This document shows, in pieces, positions 40,571-49,994 of a DNA stretch of 59,192 bases. Both the position numbers and the translations under genes were made by a program. Numbering within the stretch: position 1 is the first letter of the stretch; each line of letters begins with the position of its first letter. This stretch comes from Algicola sp. (lineage in GTDB: Bacteria; Pseudomonadota; Gammaproteobacteria; Enterobacterales; Alteromonadaceae). The stretch is from assembly GCA_013216025.1 (NCBI GenBank), contig JABSOG010000011.1, positions 1-59,192 of the forward strand, given 5' to 3'. The notes under the pieces were generated by a model. It made no database searches. It saw nothing but the letters and a program-made list of their open reading frames with translations, and was not told the origin of the DNA.

Positions 40571-40700
40571 TTTCAAGGGGGGGCAGAGAGATGAGTCTGA
40601 GCCAATGTTATGACGCACCACATCACCTCTGGCCCCTTGATTTTAAGTGATTGATAACATCGAAATTAATAGTTTTTCAAGATCTCTGCCCCCCTTGAAA
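40571..40700. repeat. TCAAGGGGTCAGAG inverted-repeat element, copy B
   Basis: TTTCAAGGGGGGGCAGAGAGAT ... GATCTCTGCCCCCCTTGAAA, with the same interior CACATCACCTCTGGCCCCTTGATTTTAAGTGATTGAT. Confidence 0.9.
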
Positions 40701-40709
40701 TTCGGCATA

Positions 40710-41819
40710 TTAGCCTTCGTAAGGCACAATCACATTGCTATCTTGGGTCATTAAACGCATGAGTTTCGGATGTACAAAGAGCTTTTCTTTACCGACTTGC
40801 CGCTCTTCCAAAACACCAATCTCGACCAATTGTTTCAAATATACTGAGGCGGTTTGACGTTTTGCAATACCGCATTCTATCAAGTTACTAATACGGCAGT
40901 AGGGTTGCTCGAAAATCACTTGCACCAATTCATGACTGTAGGCTTTAGGTAACTTCTGCTTAATATAATGACTGCTTTGTTCTATTAACTCACGAATAGC
41001 CGCAATCTTATTGCACGTCCAACCAGACATTTGCTCGACGCCATTGAGGATAAACAAAATCCAGTCCTGCCAGTTATTCTCCTTAGTCACTTGATTAAGT
41101 AGACGGTAATAAGACGCCTTATTCTTGACGATATAGCGACTAAGATACAAAATAGGTAAAGTAAGCAGTTGCTGTTCAATTAAATATAGAATATTTAAAA
41201 TACGCCCCGTGCGGCCATTGCCGTCATAGAAAGGATGAATCGCTTCAAATTGATAATGGCAGATAGCCATTTTGATGAGAGGGTCTAACTCATCTTCGGC
41301 ATGAATAAATTGTTCCCAATTACTTAATAAATCACGAATCGCTACCTCACCCACAGGCGGGGTATAAATAATCTCTTCTGTGGCTTGGTTACCAATGACT
41401 GTGCCCGGCAATTTACGAATTGTCATTTCGGTGTTTTTCAGGGTGCTACACACCTCGATGGCTGTAGTGGTACAAAGAGGACGGCTGGTCAGCTGCAAGA
41501 AGCCTTGATGCAAGGCGGTGCGATAGCGTAATGCCTCTTTGGTCGCGACATCGGCACCTGTATCTTCATTAGCGTACTGAAACAGCTTGTCAGTTGTGGT
41601 AACAATATTTTCTATTTCAGAACTATCTTTTGCCTCTAACAAAGGCAACAAGTTAATTAACAAGCCTTGATTGGGCAATAATCCCCCCATTTGCTTTAAC
41701 TCTGCCAAAGCTGCCCGTGCGCGGATGCACGCCTTTAATATATTGATTGTTTCGACCTTATCCGTTTCAGGTGGTAATTGCGGTAAGTCGTTATAAGGTA
41801 ATTCGGCACACCAATTCAT
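40710..41819 (-). CDS. Fic family protein with C-terminal winged HTH
   Basis: [15 protein letters not shown] Fic motif; SSEIENI inhibitory-type motif at N-term; C-term [33 protein letters not shown] wHTH-like. Confidence 0.94.
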   Translation of the reverse strand: MNWCAELPYNDLPQLPPETDKVETINILKACIRARAALAELKQMGGLLPNQGLLINLLPLLEAKDSSEIENIVTTTDKLFQYANEDTGADVATKEALRYRTALHQGFLQLTSRPLCTTTAIEVCSTLKNTEMTIRKLPGTVIGNQATEEIIYTPPVGEVAIRDLLSNWEQFIHAEDELDPLIKMAICHYQFEAIHPFYDGNGRTGRILNILYLIEQQLLTLPILYLSRYIVKNKASYYRLLNQVTKENNWQDWILFILNGVEQMSGWTCNKIAAIRELIEQSSHYIKQKLPKAYSHELVQVIFEQPYCRISNLIECGIAKRQTASVYLKQLVEIGVLEERQVGKEKLFVHPKLMRLMTQDSNVIVPYEG

Positions 41820-41868
41820 GTTTAAAGCCCTGAAAAATTTAGATAGGTTATCTATAGCACGCTAGTTT

Positions 41869-42011
41869 ATGTCGATGCTATCGACATAACAAGAAGACAT
41901 GTTTAAAAAATACATAAATATCGACACGAGTTGTCAAAATACCGCTGTCATGTCGATGTCATCGACATGACAAGAAAACATGTTTAAGAAAATAAATAAT
42001 ATCAACATGAG
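41869..42011. promoter_or_regulatory. Tandemly duplicated ~65 bp unit containing palindromes upstream of fic (candidate operators)
   Basis: ATGTCGATGCTATCGACAT (41869-41887) and CATGTCGATGTCATCGACATG (41949-41969), each followed by ACAAGAARACATGTTTAARAAA and TATCRACAYGAG. Confidence 0.75.
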
Positions 42012-42030
42012 GGCGGGACCAGGTATTGAA

Positions 42031-42157
42031 TTTCAAGGGGTCAGAGAGATGGGTATGAGCCAATTTTGTGTCGCGCCACATCACCTCTGGCCCCTTGATT
42101 TTAAGTGATTGATAATACGGTAATTAATTGCTTTTCAAGATCTCTGACCCCTAGAAA
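42031..42157. repeat. TCAAGGGGTCAGAG inverted-repeat element, copy C
   Basis: TTTCAAGGGGTCAGAGAGATGGGTATGAGCC ... CAAGATCTCTGACCCCTAGAAA. Confidence 0.9.
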
Positions 42158-42291
42158 TTTGCCTTACGCGAACAGCATGATAGAATTCGCGCGAAAAACA
42201 TGCTGAATCAGCCGATTCAGTCCAACAGACATTTACCTCGTCATAATGACGACGATAGGTAAATGCTAAACATGTACTATACGGAGATCCA

Positions 42292-42648
42292 ATGAAGAAT
42301 TTTTTATTAGTGAAACTATTAGTGGTTTCGTTATTAGCGCCACTTTCTTTTAGCGCAAGCGCGGTAAAATTAAATTATTTTGGGGTGGTCACAAGAGTGT
42401 CAATATTAGACGACACAGGAAGCTTTGTTGTCACTATTAACACGAATGAATTTGATGATTGTCTATACAAATATGCCTACTTTATGGTCAATAGAATAGG
42501 CGAAAAAAGAACCCAAATGGCCTATACAATGGCGCTAACAAGTCTTACTACCAAAATGAAAATGAACTTTGTCATGGATAAAGAGGATAAAGGCGCTCAG
42601 GGCCAGTGTTACGTAACTGGCATGGTGTCTGGCATTCAATCAAATTAA
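42292..42648 (+). CDS. Small secreted protein, hypothetical
   Basis: Signal peptide MKNFLLVKLLVVSLLAPLSFSASA; 118 aa. Confidence 0.6.
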   Translation: MKNFLLVKLLVVSLLAPLSFSASAVKLNYFGVVTRVSILDDTGSFVVTINTNEFDDCLYKYAYFMVNRIGEKRTQMAYTMALTSLTTKMKMNFVMDKEDKGAQGQCYVTGMVSGIQSN

Positions 42649-42690
42649 TTAGTGCACCTAGAAGCTTGTCCGAGAATGTCGAACTACTGA

Positions 42691-42758
42691 GAAGGTAGTT
42701 CGGCGTCTACCCCCCCCTAATGCCTCTAATATCCCTTCAACTCCAGCTGCCGAACAAA
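42691..42758. repeat. ~68 bp direct repeat, left copy: contains a displaced gabR 3' end
   Basis: Near-identical to 46831-46897; minus-strand translation CFVRQLELKGY* equals the GabR C-terminus. Confidence 0.88.
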
Positions 42759-42852
42759 GCATTCATACTAAAGTATGAAATTTTAACTATCGTTGGTTTT
42801 AATTCTATATAGTTGCCGAGAAATCATTATCAATACGAAAGGGAATACAATA

Positions 42853-43614
42853 ATGAAATTAACTAAAATATCCATACTAATAGGATTGGCACTATCACTT
42901 AGTGTTACAAATGCGAATGCCGGTTTTTTCGATGATGTAAAAAGCAAAATTAAAAAGGTGTCTAAAAAAGGAGATAAAGCTAAGTCCGCTAGTACTAGTA
43001 GTTTGGCAAGCCCGAGTCTCGAAGGCGGACCCGATGATAGTTTGACTGCCATGACAAACTGTACCAACTTCAAGCCAAATAATATCACTATCGGAAAAAG
43101 TGGTACTTATACATTCCAAAAAGGCTTTTCTAAAGAAAAACGTACTGGGCTTATCAATAGAAAGTCTGCTTCATTATCAAACAACTGTATTTTGCCTTCA
43201 CTTCAATCTCGCGAAATAGCTTATATGGAAGTCGATACAAAAAAATATAAAGCCGGTAATTCTAACGATTGGTCTATGCAGTGTGTTAAATCCGCTAGCC
43301 CTGGTGACGGTGCCGTAGGCGATACCGAAGGAAAAACTGAGTATCCTTATACCGTTAATGTATTAACGGGTAAAGACATGCTACTTTTTTGTGGTAATTC
43401 AGAGGGCATAGAAGAGTGTGCTGAGGGTAGCAATAGCAACCGTAGTGGCAAATGGAAGAAAAAACTTAAATCAAAAGGGAAAACCATGCTGAGTGTTTTA
43501 GCTAACACAAGTACTTTAGCGCCTGAGCAGGGTGAAAAACTGTATTGTCAATATTACAACCAGAATTCGGGCAAAAGCTTATTTGCTTTCGAATATTTAA
43601 GGTTACGTAAATAA
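42853..43614 (+). CDS. Secreted protein, hypothetical
   Basis: Signal peptide MKLTKISILIGLALSLSVTNANA; Lys/Ser-rich N-term, several Cys. Confidence 0.65.
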   Translation: MKLTKISILIGLALSLSVTNANAGFFDDVKSKIKKVSKKGDKAKSASTSSLASPSLEGGPDDSLTAMTNCTNFKPNNITIGKSGTYTFQKGFSKEKRTGLINRKSASLSNNCILPSLQSREIAYMEVDTKKYKAGNSNDWSMQCVKSASPGDGAVGDTEGKTEYPYTVNVLTGKDMLLFCGNSEGIEECAEGSNSNRSGKWKKKLKSKGKTMLSVLANTSTLAPEQGEKLYCQYYNQNSGKSLFAFEYLRLRK

Positions 43615-43636
43615 GAGACTGCAAAAAATAGAATAC

Positions 43637-43673
43637 AGGTATATACACAACCCCATTGTTGGTTGTGTATACC
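43637..43673 (+). terminator. Hairpin between two secreted-protein genes, putative terminator
   Basis: AGGTATATACACAACC-CCATTGTT-GGTTGTGTATACCT. Confidence 0.5.
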
Positions 43674-43718
43674 TAGTTTGAAAAAAATTATTAGCTTTAA
43701 CCTAGTATGAGATAAAGC

Positions 43719-44201
43719 ATGACCAAAATATTAAAACTTAAACTGCCAGCACTAATATTATCAGCAGCAACATTAATCACTTTTCAAGCATCAGCAGCAA
43801 AACCGTCTATAAATGAGATGCAAACCTGCCAAGGTTTAATTGATTTTGTGACTTTAAAACTTGATAACCTGCCTGCTAAATACAATGAAGATGATGTTGA
43901 AATAGTACAAAAAGGACTAAGGGCCTATAATAAGTACATTCAAAAGACATTTGTAAACCCCGGCCTGTTAAAATTTAGCAATGGCAATCAAAATAAAGCG
44001 GATGGACTGCAAAAAAAAGTGGATGTTTATAAAGCGTCCGTTGTAAAAAGTTATCAGAACCAGTATCCCTATAATAAATTAAGCAGGGGCTTTGTCGAAT
44101 CATTAAATAAATGTACTCGAAAAGCAGTGCCAGCTGGTAATGATTTAGAAAGCCTTAAAACCTCATTCGTTAAAATGCTTGAGTTAATCAAAAAACAATA
44201 A
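43719..44201 (+). CDS. Secreted protein, hypothetical
   Basis: Signal peptide MTKILKLKLPALILSAATLITFQASA. Confidence 0.6.
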   Translation: MTKILKLKLPALILSAATLITFQASAAKPSINEMQTCQGLIDFVTLKLDNLPAKYNEDDVEIVQKGLRAYNKYIQKTFVNPGLLKFSNGNQNKADGLQKKVDVYKASVVKSYQNQYPYNKLSRGFVESLNKCTRKAVPAGNDLESLKTSFVKMLELIKKQ

Positions 44202-44219
44202 AGATCAACCGAAGTTCAT

Positions 44220-45977
44220 TTATACGACGTTTGATGTTGTTGATTCAATAATCGACTTCATTTTTAGGGATATGATCACCCTAAGTTTTGCGGGTTTGAT
44301 TGGTTTATGAAATACAATCAAACCGCTTTTTTCTATTTTTATTATTTCCGCCGGCGCAGTATCACCACTAATGACAATGGCTTCAATAGGGTAATTTAAC
44401 GCTGTTTTGACTTGATCAATAGCCTCGATCCCGGTCACATTATTACGTAAACGATAATCTGATATGATTAAGTTAGGTTTCCAAGTTGGTAATTTATTAA
44501 TCGCTTCACAAGCATTCTCTGCTGACTCAAATGCACGAACTCTGCATCCCCAATTACTCAACATATTGCTTAGACTAAACCGAATACCTTCATGGTCATC
44601 TATAATTAATATATCAACAGCGCCTAAGTTCTTGTTCATATCAACCACTTCTGCAACTTGGATTAGTTCACGATCACCCTTGGGGACATTAAAGCTAAAG
44701 CAACTACCAACACCCAGTTCAGAATCAAGCGATAACGGCCAGTTTTGTAATGCACACAGTCGTTTAACAATAGACAAACCTAAACCCAAACCTTTCTTTT
44801 GATCTCGTTCTGGATTATGTAGCTGATGGAATTCAAGAAATATATCTGCTGAGTCAGCACTGGCTATACCTATCCCAGTATCCTTTACACTTATTTTTGT
44901 ATGTCCTGAATCATGCTGTGCTGATAGCGTAATATTGCCAGAGCTCGTATAACGAATAGCATTTGACAACAAGTTGTTTAACACCTGTTCAAGTAAAATA
45001 GCATCAGCAAACACAATATTATCTTCAGCCTCAATCACTAAATCAATACCTTTGGCGTTCGCAAACGGCTTCAATTCATTTTGCAATTTGTTTAATAATT
45101 TCGCTAAACAAAGATGTTGTGGCTGAGGCACAATCACATGCGCATCTAACTTAGAAACATCAAGCATACTATTGAGTAATTCCGACATACTTTCAACGCT
45201 ATTTTCTAAACGCTCAAATAGTACAACATCGTCAGGTTTGGTGTTCCCTGATTTAAGGGTATTCACTAAAAGGTTAATCGCTTGAAGTGGTTGCCGAATA
45301 TCATGGCTTGCGGCGGCGATAAATTGAGATTTTTCTGCGTTAATACGTTCTGCGTTAGAACGTGCCTGAATATGTTCAAATTTGAGCACTATCGAACGCA
45401 CCAGTGATTTGTTAATGCGATAGGCAAATGTAATTAATCCAGTCCACACCAAAATTAAAATAATGTAAATTTCAAAGAGGTTGTTAGTTTCCATCGTATA
45501 AGATTTAGCTGCCAAAGATAATAAAGGCAGAGTCGAAAATAACACCAGCCGATCGAAGTAATAAGCGATAGTATAAGTAATGGTACCCGTTAATGATATG
45601 ATCATAATAAACATGGTGTACAGATAAATACCGGCTTCCATTTGTAAAAATAGCCAAGGCGCTGCAGCGATATGTACACTAAAAACAATCAGTGGAATAT
45701 CACTGACTTTTTTCCAAATAGACAAATGAAATGCATCGTAATGTTGGTAAAAAACATAATAAGTCAGCAGAACAGTTGTCATTAATATGGCATCGAGCGT
45801 AAACCAGATGTTGAAGGCATTTAATGATGATTGAGATTGAAAAATGAAATAAAAAAGGGGTAGGCCAATAAATATCGAACCAACGTAATTCCTCAGCATT
45901 TCGTTCATGTATATGACGAAACGTTCTTTTTCAATCACGTCTTTATTTATTTTCTGATCAAGTACTTTGTTAAACAA
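44220..45977 (-). CDS. Membrane hybrid histidine kinase with C-terminal receiver
   Basis: H-box AASHDIRQPLQAINLLVNTL, N-box LNNLLSNAIRYT, GLGLGLSIVKRL, receiver ILIIDDHEGIRFS...IISDYRL. Confidence 0.93.
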   Translation of the reverse strand: MFNKVLDQKINKDVIEKERFVIYMNEMLRNYVGSIFIGLPLFYFIFQSQSSLNAFNIWFTLDAILMTTVLLTYYVFYQHYDAFHLSIWKKVSDIPLIVFSVHIAAAPWLFLQMEAGIYLYTMFIMIISLTGTITYTIAYYFDRLVLFSTLPLLSLAAKSYTMETNNLFEIYIILILVWTGLITFAYRINKSLVRSIVLKFEHIQARSNAERINAEKSQFIAAASHDIRQPLQAINLLVNTLKSGNTKPDDVVLFERLENSVESMSELLNSMLDVSKLDAHVIVPQPQHLCLAKLLNKLQNELKPFANAKGIDLVIEAEDNIVFADAILLEQVLNNLLSNAIRYTSSGNITLSAQHDSGHTKISVKDTGIGIASADSADIFLEFHQLHNPERDQKKGLGLGLSIVKRLCALQNWPLSLDSELGVGSCFSFNVPKGDRELIQVAEVVDMNKNLGAVDILIIDDHEGIRFSLSNMLSNWGCRVRAFESAENACEAINKLPTWKPNLIISDYRLRNNVTGIEAIDQVKTALNYPIEAIVISGDTAPAEIIKIEKSGLIVFHKPIKPAKLRVIISLKMKSIIESTTSNVV

Positions 45978-46058
45978 CGTGAAGCGCCTTTAATAATATA
46001 AATGTGATTGCTCACTAAGTGGCTAAGCAACGTAATTTCCCAAATCGACTTTCAAGAA

Positions 46059-46697
46059 TCACCTAAGTACAGGTAATATCTTTAAATGTTCCGCTTTACG
46101 GACACTGTCCATTCTATTTTTTGCGCCTAATATTTTGAATACCCTTTGCAAATGAGATTTAACGGTTGCTTCACTAATATACAAAACGGCCGAGATTCCC
46201 GCGTTGGTCAACCCAGACTGTACCATTTTAAGTATTTCCAATTGTCGTTCACTTAACGATGATTGAGTATTCTCTAATGAATTTTTCGACATTATCGCCA
46301 AAGCATTAGCAATATGTTCAGGAACAACAATGTCGCCATTACCTATTTTAATTAGTGCTGTACTCAGTTGGCTTATCGTCCATGTTTTTGGTAAAAAACC
46401 TAACACGCCTAACTTAAAACATTCTGATAACGAGACTAAATCCTCTTTTGCAGACATGATAACAATCGGAATATGAATATTTCTGGCGGTGAGCGATTTT
46501 ATAAATGATATTCCATCCATGTCTGGCATAGATAAATCTAATATCAACAAATCAAAGTCAATGTTTGCTTGTAAGTGCGCTAACGCCTCCTTAGCATTTA
46601 AGGCAGAAGTGACCTCAAAGTCAGCATTATGCGCCAACAACGATTCTTTTAAGCCATGGCTAAATATGGGATGGTCATCCAGACTCAATATTTTCAT
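46059..46697 (-). CDS. NarL/LuxR-type response regulator
   Basis: LSLDDHPIF, LLILDLSMPDMDG, C-term LSERQLEILKMVQSGLTNAGISAVLYISEATVKSHLQRVFKILG. Confidence 0.93.
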   Translation of the reverse strand: MKILSLDDHPIFSHGLKESLLAHNADFEVTSALNAKEALAHLQANIDFDLLILDLSMPDMDGISFIKSLTARNIHIPIVIMSAKEDLVSLSECFKLGVLGFLPKTWTISQLSTALIKIGNGDIVVPEHIANALAIMSKNSLENTQSSLSERQLEILKMVQSGLTNAGISAVLYISEATVKSHLQRVFKILGAKNRMDSVRKAEHLKILPVLR

Positions 46698-46830
46698 TAA
46701 AAACTCTTATTGTTATTGCTATAGAATTAACAACTAGACTATATGTTTTATATTAATTTATAAACAAAATATTCAATAAAATAACACTTAATCGGTATGT
46801 GTCCAAGTGATTAAGATGGTAGAACCACAA

Positions 46831-46897
46831 GAAGGTAGTTCGACGCCTATCCCCCCTAATGCCACTAATATCCCTTCAACTCCAGTTGCCGAACAAA
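46831..46897. repeat. ~68 bp direct repeat, right copy: overlaps the intact gabR 3' end
   Basis: GAAGGTAGTTCGACGCCTATCCCCCCTAATGCCACTAATATCCCTTCAACTCCAGTTGCCGAACAAA. Confidence 0.88.
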
Positions 46898-48673
46898 ACA
46901 ATAATGGCGGTCGAACCATTTCATTTGGTCATCATCCATGATCACATAAAACCCTTTGGTTTCGCCATAGCCCCATAAATCCCACTGGCGATAGTACATG
47001 CCATTTTCAATCCACCAGCGGCCTCTATCTGTCTCTTTATCTTTACCCCCGGTGCGGCCCAACATGGTGCCATCGCCCAATAACTCTATTATGCAGGGTA
47101 CGCCGTACACCATTTGACATTGCAAGCGGGCGCCGGGTAAGACTTGTTTTAGCGCTTCCTCAGTTAACAGGCGGCCTTTGGCGTTGGTGAGTTTTTCTTC
47201 GAATTCATCAGTCAATTGACGAATAAGTTCTGCCAGTTTGCTCACTCCGGCCCTGATTTTGTCTTGGGGGATACTGGTTACACCCATTCGAAAACAATTC
47301 TCGGGGTAGTTGTCAGAGGCAAAATAGCGTTTTACTGGCTCGATTAAAATACCCAGTTCAGCGGCTTTTTCGCGCAGGTATTCGCCGTCGAGCTGTTCAG
47401 GTCCGGTGATCCAATACGCGGTGCCGCCCTGAATCGGGCCCGTGTCTATACAGTTGGGTAAATAGGTGTTTAGCGCTTCTCTTAAGGTTAACCAGCGGTC
47501 GAAAAAGGTTTTGTGCAGTTGCATCATGTAGGCGTCATAAAAGCCTAATGATAAAAAGTAAGCGACTGCGCGCTGGTTGTTGAGTGGTGGGTTGCGCACC
47601 ATCATTTTCCGCAGCTTTTTCAGCTCAGCGATAACCTCAGGTTCGGCCACAATAAAGGCGATTTGCACACCACTGGCCAGCACTTTTGACAAGCACGAGA
47701 TGTAAATCACTCGGTTGTCGTTGTCGAGGCTGCGTAACGCCGGATGCGGTTGCCCCAAAAAGTTACTTTCAAATTCAAAATCGTCTTCGATGATCAGCAT
47801 GTCTTGGTCGTGCGCTTTTTGCAGCAGTTCGTCGCGGCGGGTCATCGACATAGTGACGCTGGTCGGGGTTTGGTGGCTCGGCGTGGTGTAAATAATATCG
47901 CAGCCATTTAGGCGGTCGTCGACCACCAGCCCTTTGTCATCAACCGGTTGATGCACCAATTGTGCACCATGCTGCTGCAACAGTTCGCGCATTTCTGGGT
48001 AACCGGGCTCTTCAATGGCCACGGTGACCGATTTATCAACAAACAGTTGGCTGGTTAAAAACAAAGCCTGTTGGGTGCCAACGGTGATCAGTATTTCGTC
48101 ACTACTGGCCTGAATACCACGGCGGGGTAGAATTTTGGTTCGGATTTGTTCAAGCAACATCGGGTCATCTTCGCCGTGCAGTGCCGACCACTGATAAATT
48201 TCACTGGTGGCATTGGCCCGGTTGGTCGCTTCGCGCCATTGGCTGACGGGGTATAAAGAGGAGTCGAACTTGCCGTCGATAAATGGATAAGTGAATTGAC
48301 GCCAGTTGGCGGGGCTGGCAGTGGCATTGGTGGTGGCTAATGCACCTTTGAATCGGTGGGCATTATTAGTGGTTTTGGGTTGTATGGCCAGAGACGAATC
48401 AAACTGCTGCACCCGGCCCTGTGATATCTCTTCGCTGACATAAATGCCGCTGCGCTCGCGGCTGACAATAAATCCTTCATCCAGCAACGCTTGATACACC
48501 AACACTACGGTATTGCGCGACACCTCCAGCTGTTTGGCCAGCAACCGTGAAGAGGGCAATTTGCTGCCCAGAGCAAAAGACCCCACCAAAATGCCCTCGA
48601 CCAACGCCCGGCGGATCTGATGTTGTAGCGATTCATCCAGAGTATGGTCGATGTGTATTAAACGGCTGATCAT
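46865..48673 (-). CDS. gabR: MocR/GabR-type GntR-aminotransferase regulator with ~115 aa C-terminal extension
   Basis: N-term wHTH LPSSRLLAKQLEVSRNTVVLVYQALLDEGFI, aminotransferase fold IIEDDFEFESNF..ISCLSKVLASGVQIAFIVA; next to gabT/gabD. Confidence 0.88.
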   Translation of the reverse strand: MISRLIHIDHTLDESLQHQIRRALVEGILVGSFALGSKLPSSRLLAKQLEVSRNTVVLVYQALLDEGFIVSRERSGIYVSEEISQGRVQQFDSSLAIQPKTTNNAHRFKGALATTNATASPANWRQFTYPFIDGKFDSSLYPVSQWREATNRANATSEIYQWSALHGEDDPMLLEQIRTKILPRRGIQASSDEILITVGTQQALFLTSQLFVDKSVTVAIEEPGYPEMRELLQQHGAQLVHQPVDDKGLVVDDRLNGCDIIYTTPSHQTPTSVTMSMTRRDELLQKAHDQDMLIIEDDFEFESNFLGQPHPALRSLDNDNRVIYISCLSKVLASGVQIAFIVAEPEVIAELKKLRKMMVRNPPLNNQRAVAYFLSLGFYDAYMMQLHKTFFDRWLTLREALNTYLPNCIDTGPIQGGTAYWITGPEQLDGEYLREKAAELGILIEPVKRYFASDNYPENCFRMGVTSIPQDKIRAGVSKLAELIRQLTDEFEEKLTNAKGRLLTEEALKQVLPGARLQCQMVYGVPCIIELLGDGTMLGRTGGKDKETDRGRWWIENGMYYRQWDLWGYGETKGFYVIMDDDQMKWFDRHYCFVRQLELKGY

Positions 48674-48713
48674 CCTGGGCTCTCCGCTGGGTTTAATGGA
48701 TAGGGGTTAAAGG

Positions 48714-49994
48714 TTAAACGACCTCGGCAAACAACTGTTCAAACTGATTTAACCCTTCGTTTATCAAGGCATCGGTAATGGTCAGTGCGGGTAAAAAGCG
48801 AATGACATTGCTGTAAAAACCGCAAGCCAGTAACACTAAACCATAACGGGCGGCATTACCAATGATCGCCTGAGTCAGCTCAGTGTTTGGCTGTTCATTG
48901 TCACCGTCTTTGACCAGCTCTAGGGCTATCATTGAGCCTTGGTTTCTGACCTCAAGAATGAGCTTTGGATACTTCCGTTGTAGCTGCGACAAACGCTCAT
49001 TAAAAATCGAACCTATCAATCTTGAACGACTCAACAAATCTTCTTCTTCAATCACGTCGAGCACTGCCAATGCTGCGGCACATGCTACAGGCGAACCACC
49101 ATAAGTACCGCCCAAACCACCGGGTAACGGCGCATCCATAATGGCGCTTTTACCCACGACTGCCGCCAGTGGGAAACCACCCGCGATGCCTTTGGCCATG
49201 GTGATTAAATCAGGCTCAACATCGGCATGTTCAAAACTGAACATTTTACCGGTGCGACCAAAACCGGTTTGAATCTCGTCGGCTATCAATACAATACCGT
49301 GTTGATCACATAGTGCTCGCAGCGCTTGTAAAAAGCTGACAGGGGCCTGATAAAAACCGCCCTCGCCTTGCACGGGTTCAATAATAATGGCTGCCACATC
49401 TGAGGGAGCGATGGCCGCTTTAAACAAGTTTTCGAGTGCTTTTAATGAAGATTTTTCGCTAACATTGTGACACGCCATAGGAAAGGGCACATGGTAGATA
49501 TCACCAGGGAAAGGCCCAAACATCTGTTTGTACGGTGCAATTTTGCCAGTTAGTGCCATGGTCATATTGGTGCGGCCATGAAATCCGCCATTAAAGGCCA
49601 CCACGCCTCTACGGCCAGTATGTGCACGGGCAATTTTAATGCAGTTCTCTACTGCTTCGGCGCCGGTGGTGACAAATATTGCTTTTTTGTCGCTTTGACC
49701 CGGTGCGATTACAACCAGTTTTTCGGCCAGTTCAATAGCAACTTCGTACGGGTTGACCATCACGCAACTGTGGCTGAATTTGTCGAGTTGAGCGTTAACC
49801 GCTGCCATCACTTTGGGATGACTGTGGCCGGTATTACACACGGCAATGCCGGTGCCAAAGTCGATATAACGATTGCCTTCAACATCCCAAATTTCGGCAT
49901 TAACGCCCTTGTCGATGTAAACCGGATAAACGTTACCCTGCCCTCTAGCGATCACTGCGTTTTTACGCGCCTGTAAACTCTCATTGCTGCTCAT
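48714..49994 (-). CDS. gabT: 4-aminobutyrate aminotransferase
   Basis: Class III aminotransferase: [17 protein letters not shown]...[16 protein letters not shown]; start taken at MSSNESL (TAATG coupling with gabD). Confidence 0.92.
   Translation of the reverse strand: MSSNESLQARKNAVIARGQGNVYPVYIDKGVNAEIWDVEGNRYIDFGTGIAVCNTGHSHPKVMAAVNAQLDKFSHSCVMVNPYEVAIELAEKLVVIAPGQSDKKAIFVTTGAEAVENCIKIARAHTGRRGVVAFNGGFHGRTNMTMALTGKIAPYKQMFGPFPGDIYHVPFPMACHNVSEKSSLKALENLFKAAIAPSDVAAIIIEPVQGEGGFYQAPVSFLQALRALCDQHGIVLIADEIQTGFGRTGKMFSFEHADVEPDLITMAKGIAGGFPLAAVVGKSAIMDAPLPGGLGGTYGGSPVACAAALAVLDVIEEEDLLSRSRLIGSIFNERLSQLQRKYPKLILEVRNQGSMIALELVKDGDNEQPNTELTQAIIGNAARYGLVLLACGFYSNVIRFLPALTITDALINEGLNQFEQLFAEVV

Noticed and set aside
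41860-42015. CRISPR array
   Set aside because: Only two imperfect repeats with internal palindromes and no cas genes; better explained as operator duplication.
42240-42290. Possible promoter/attenuator-like palindromes (CATGATAGAATTC, GACGACGATAGG) upstream of the 118-aa gene
   Set aside because: Short, no consistent symmetry or second copy; below what can be supported.
44220-46697. Phage or plasmid origin of the two-component block
   Set aside because: No phage structural, replication or integrase gene is present; only the boundary repeats suggest mobility.
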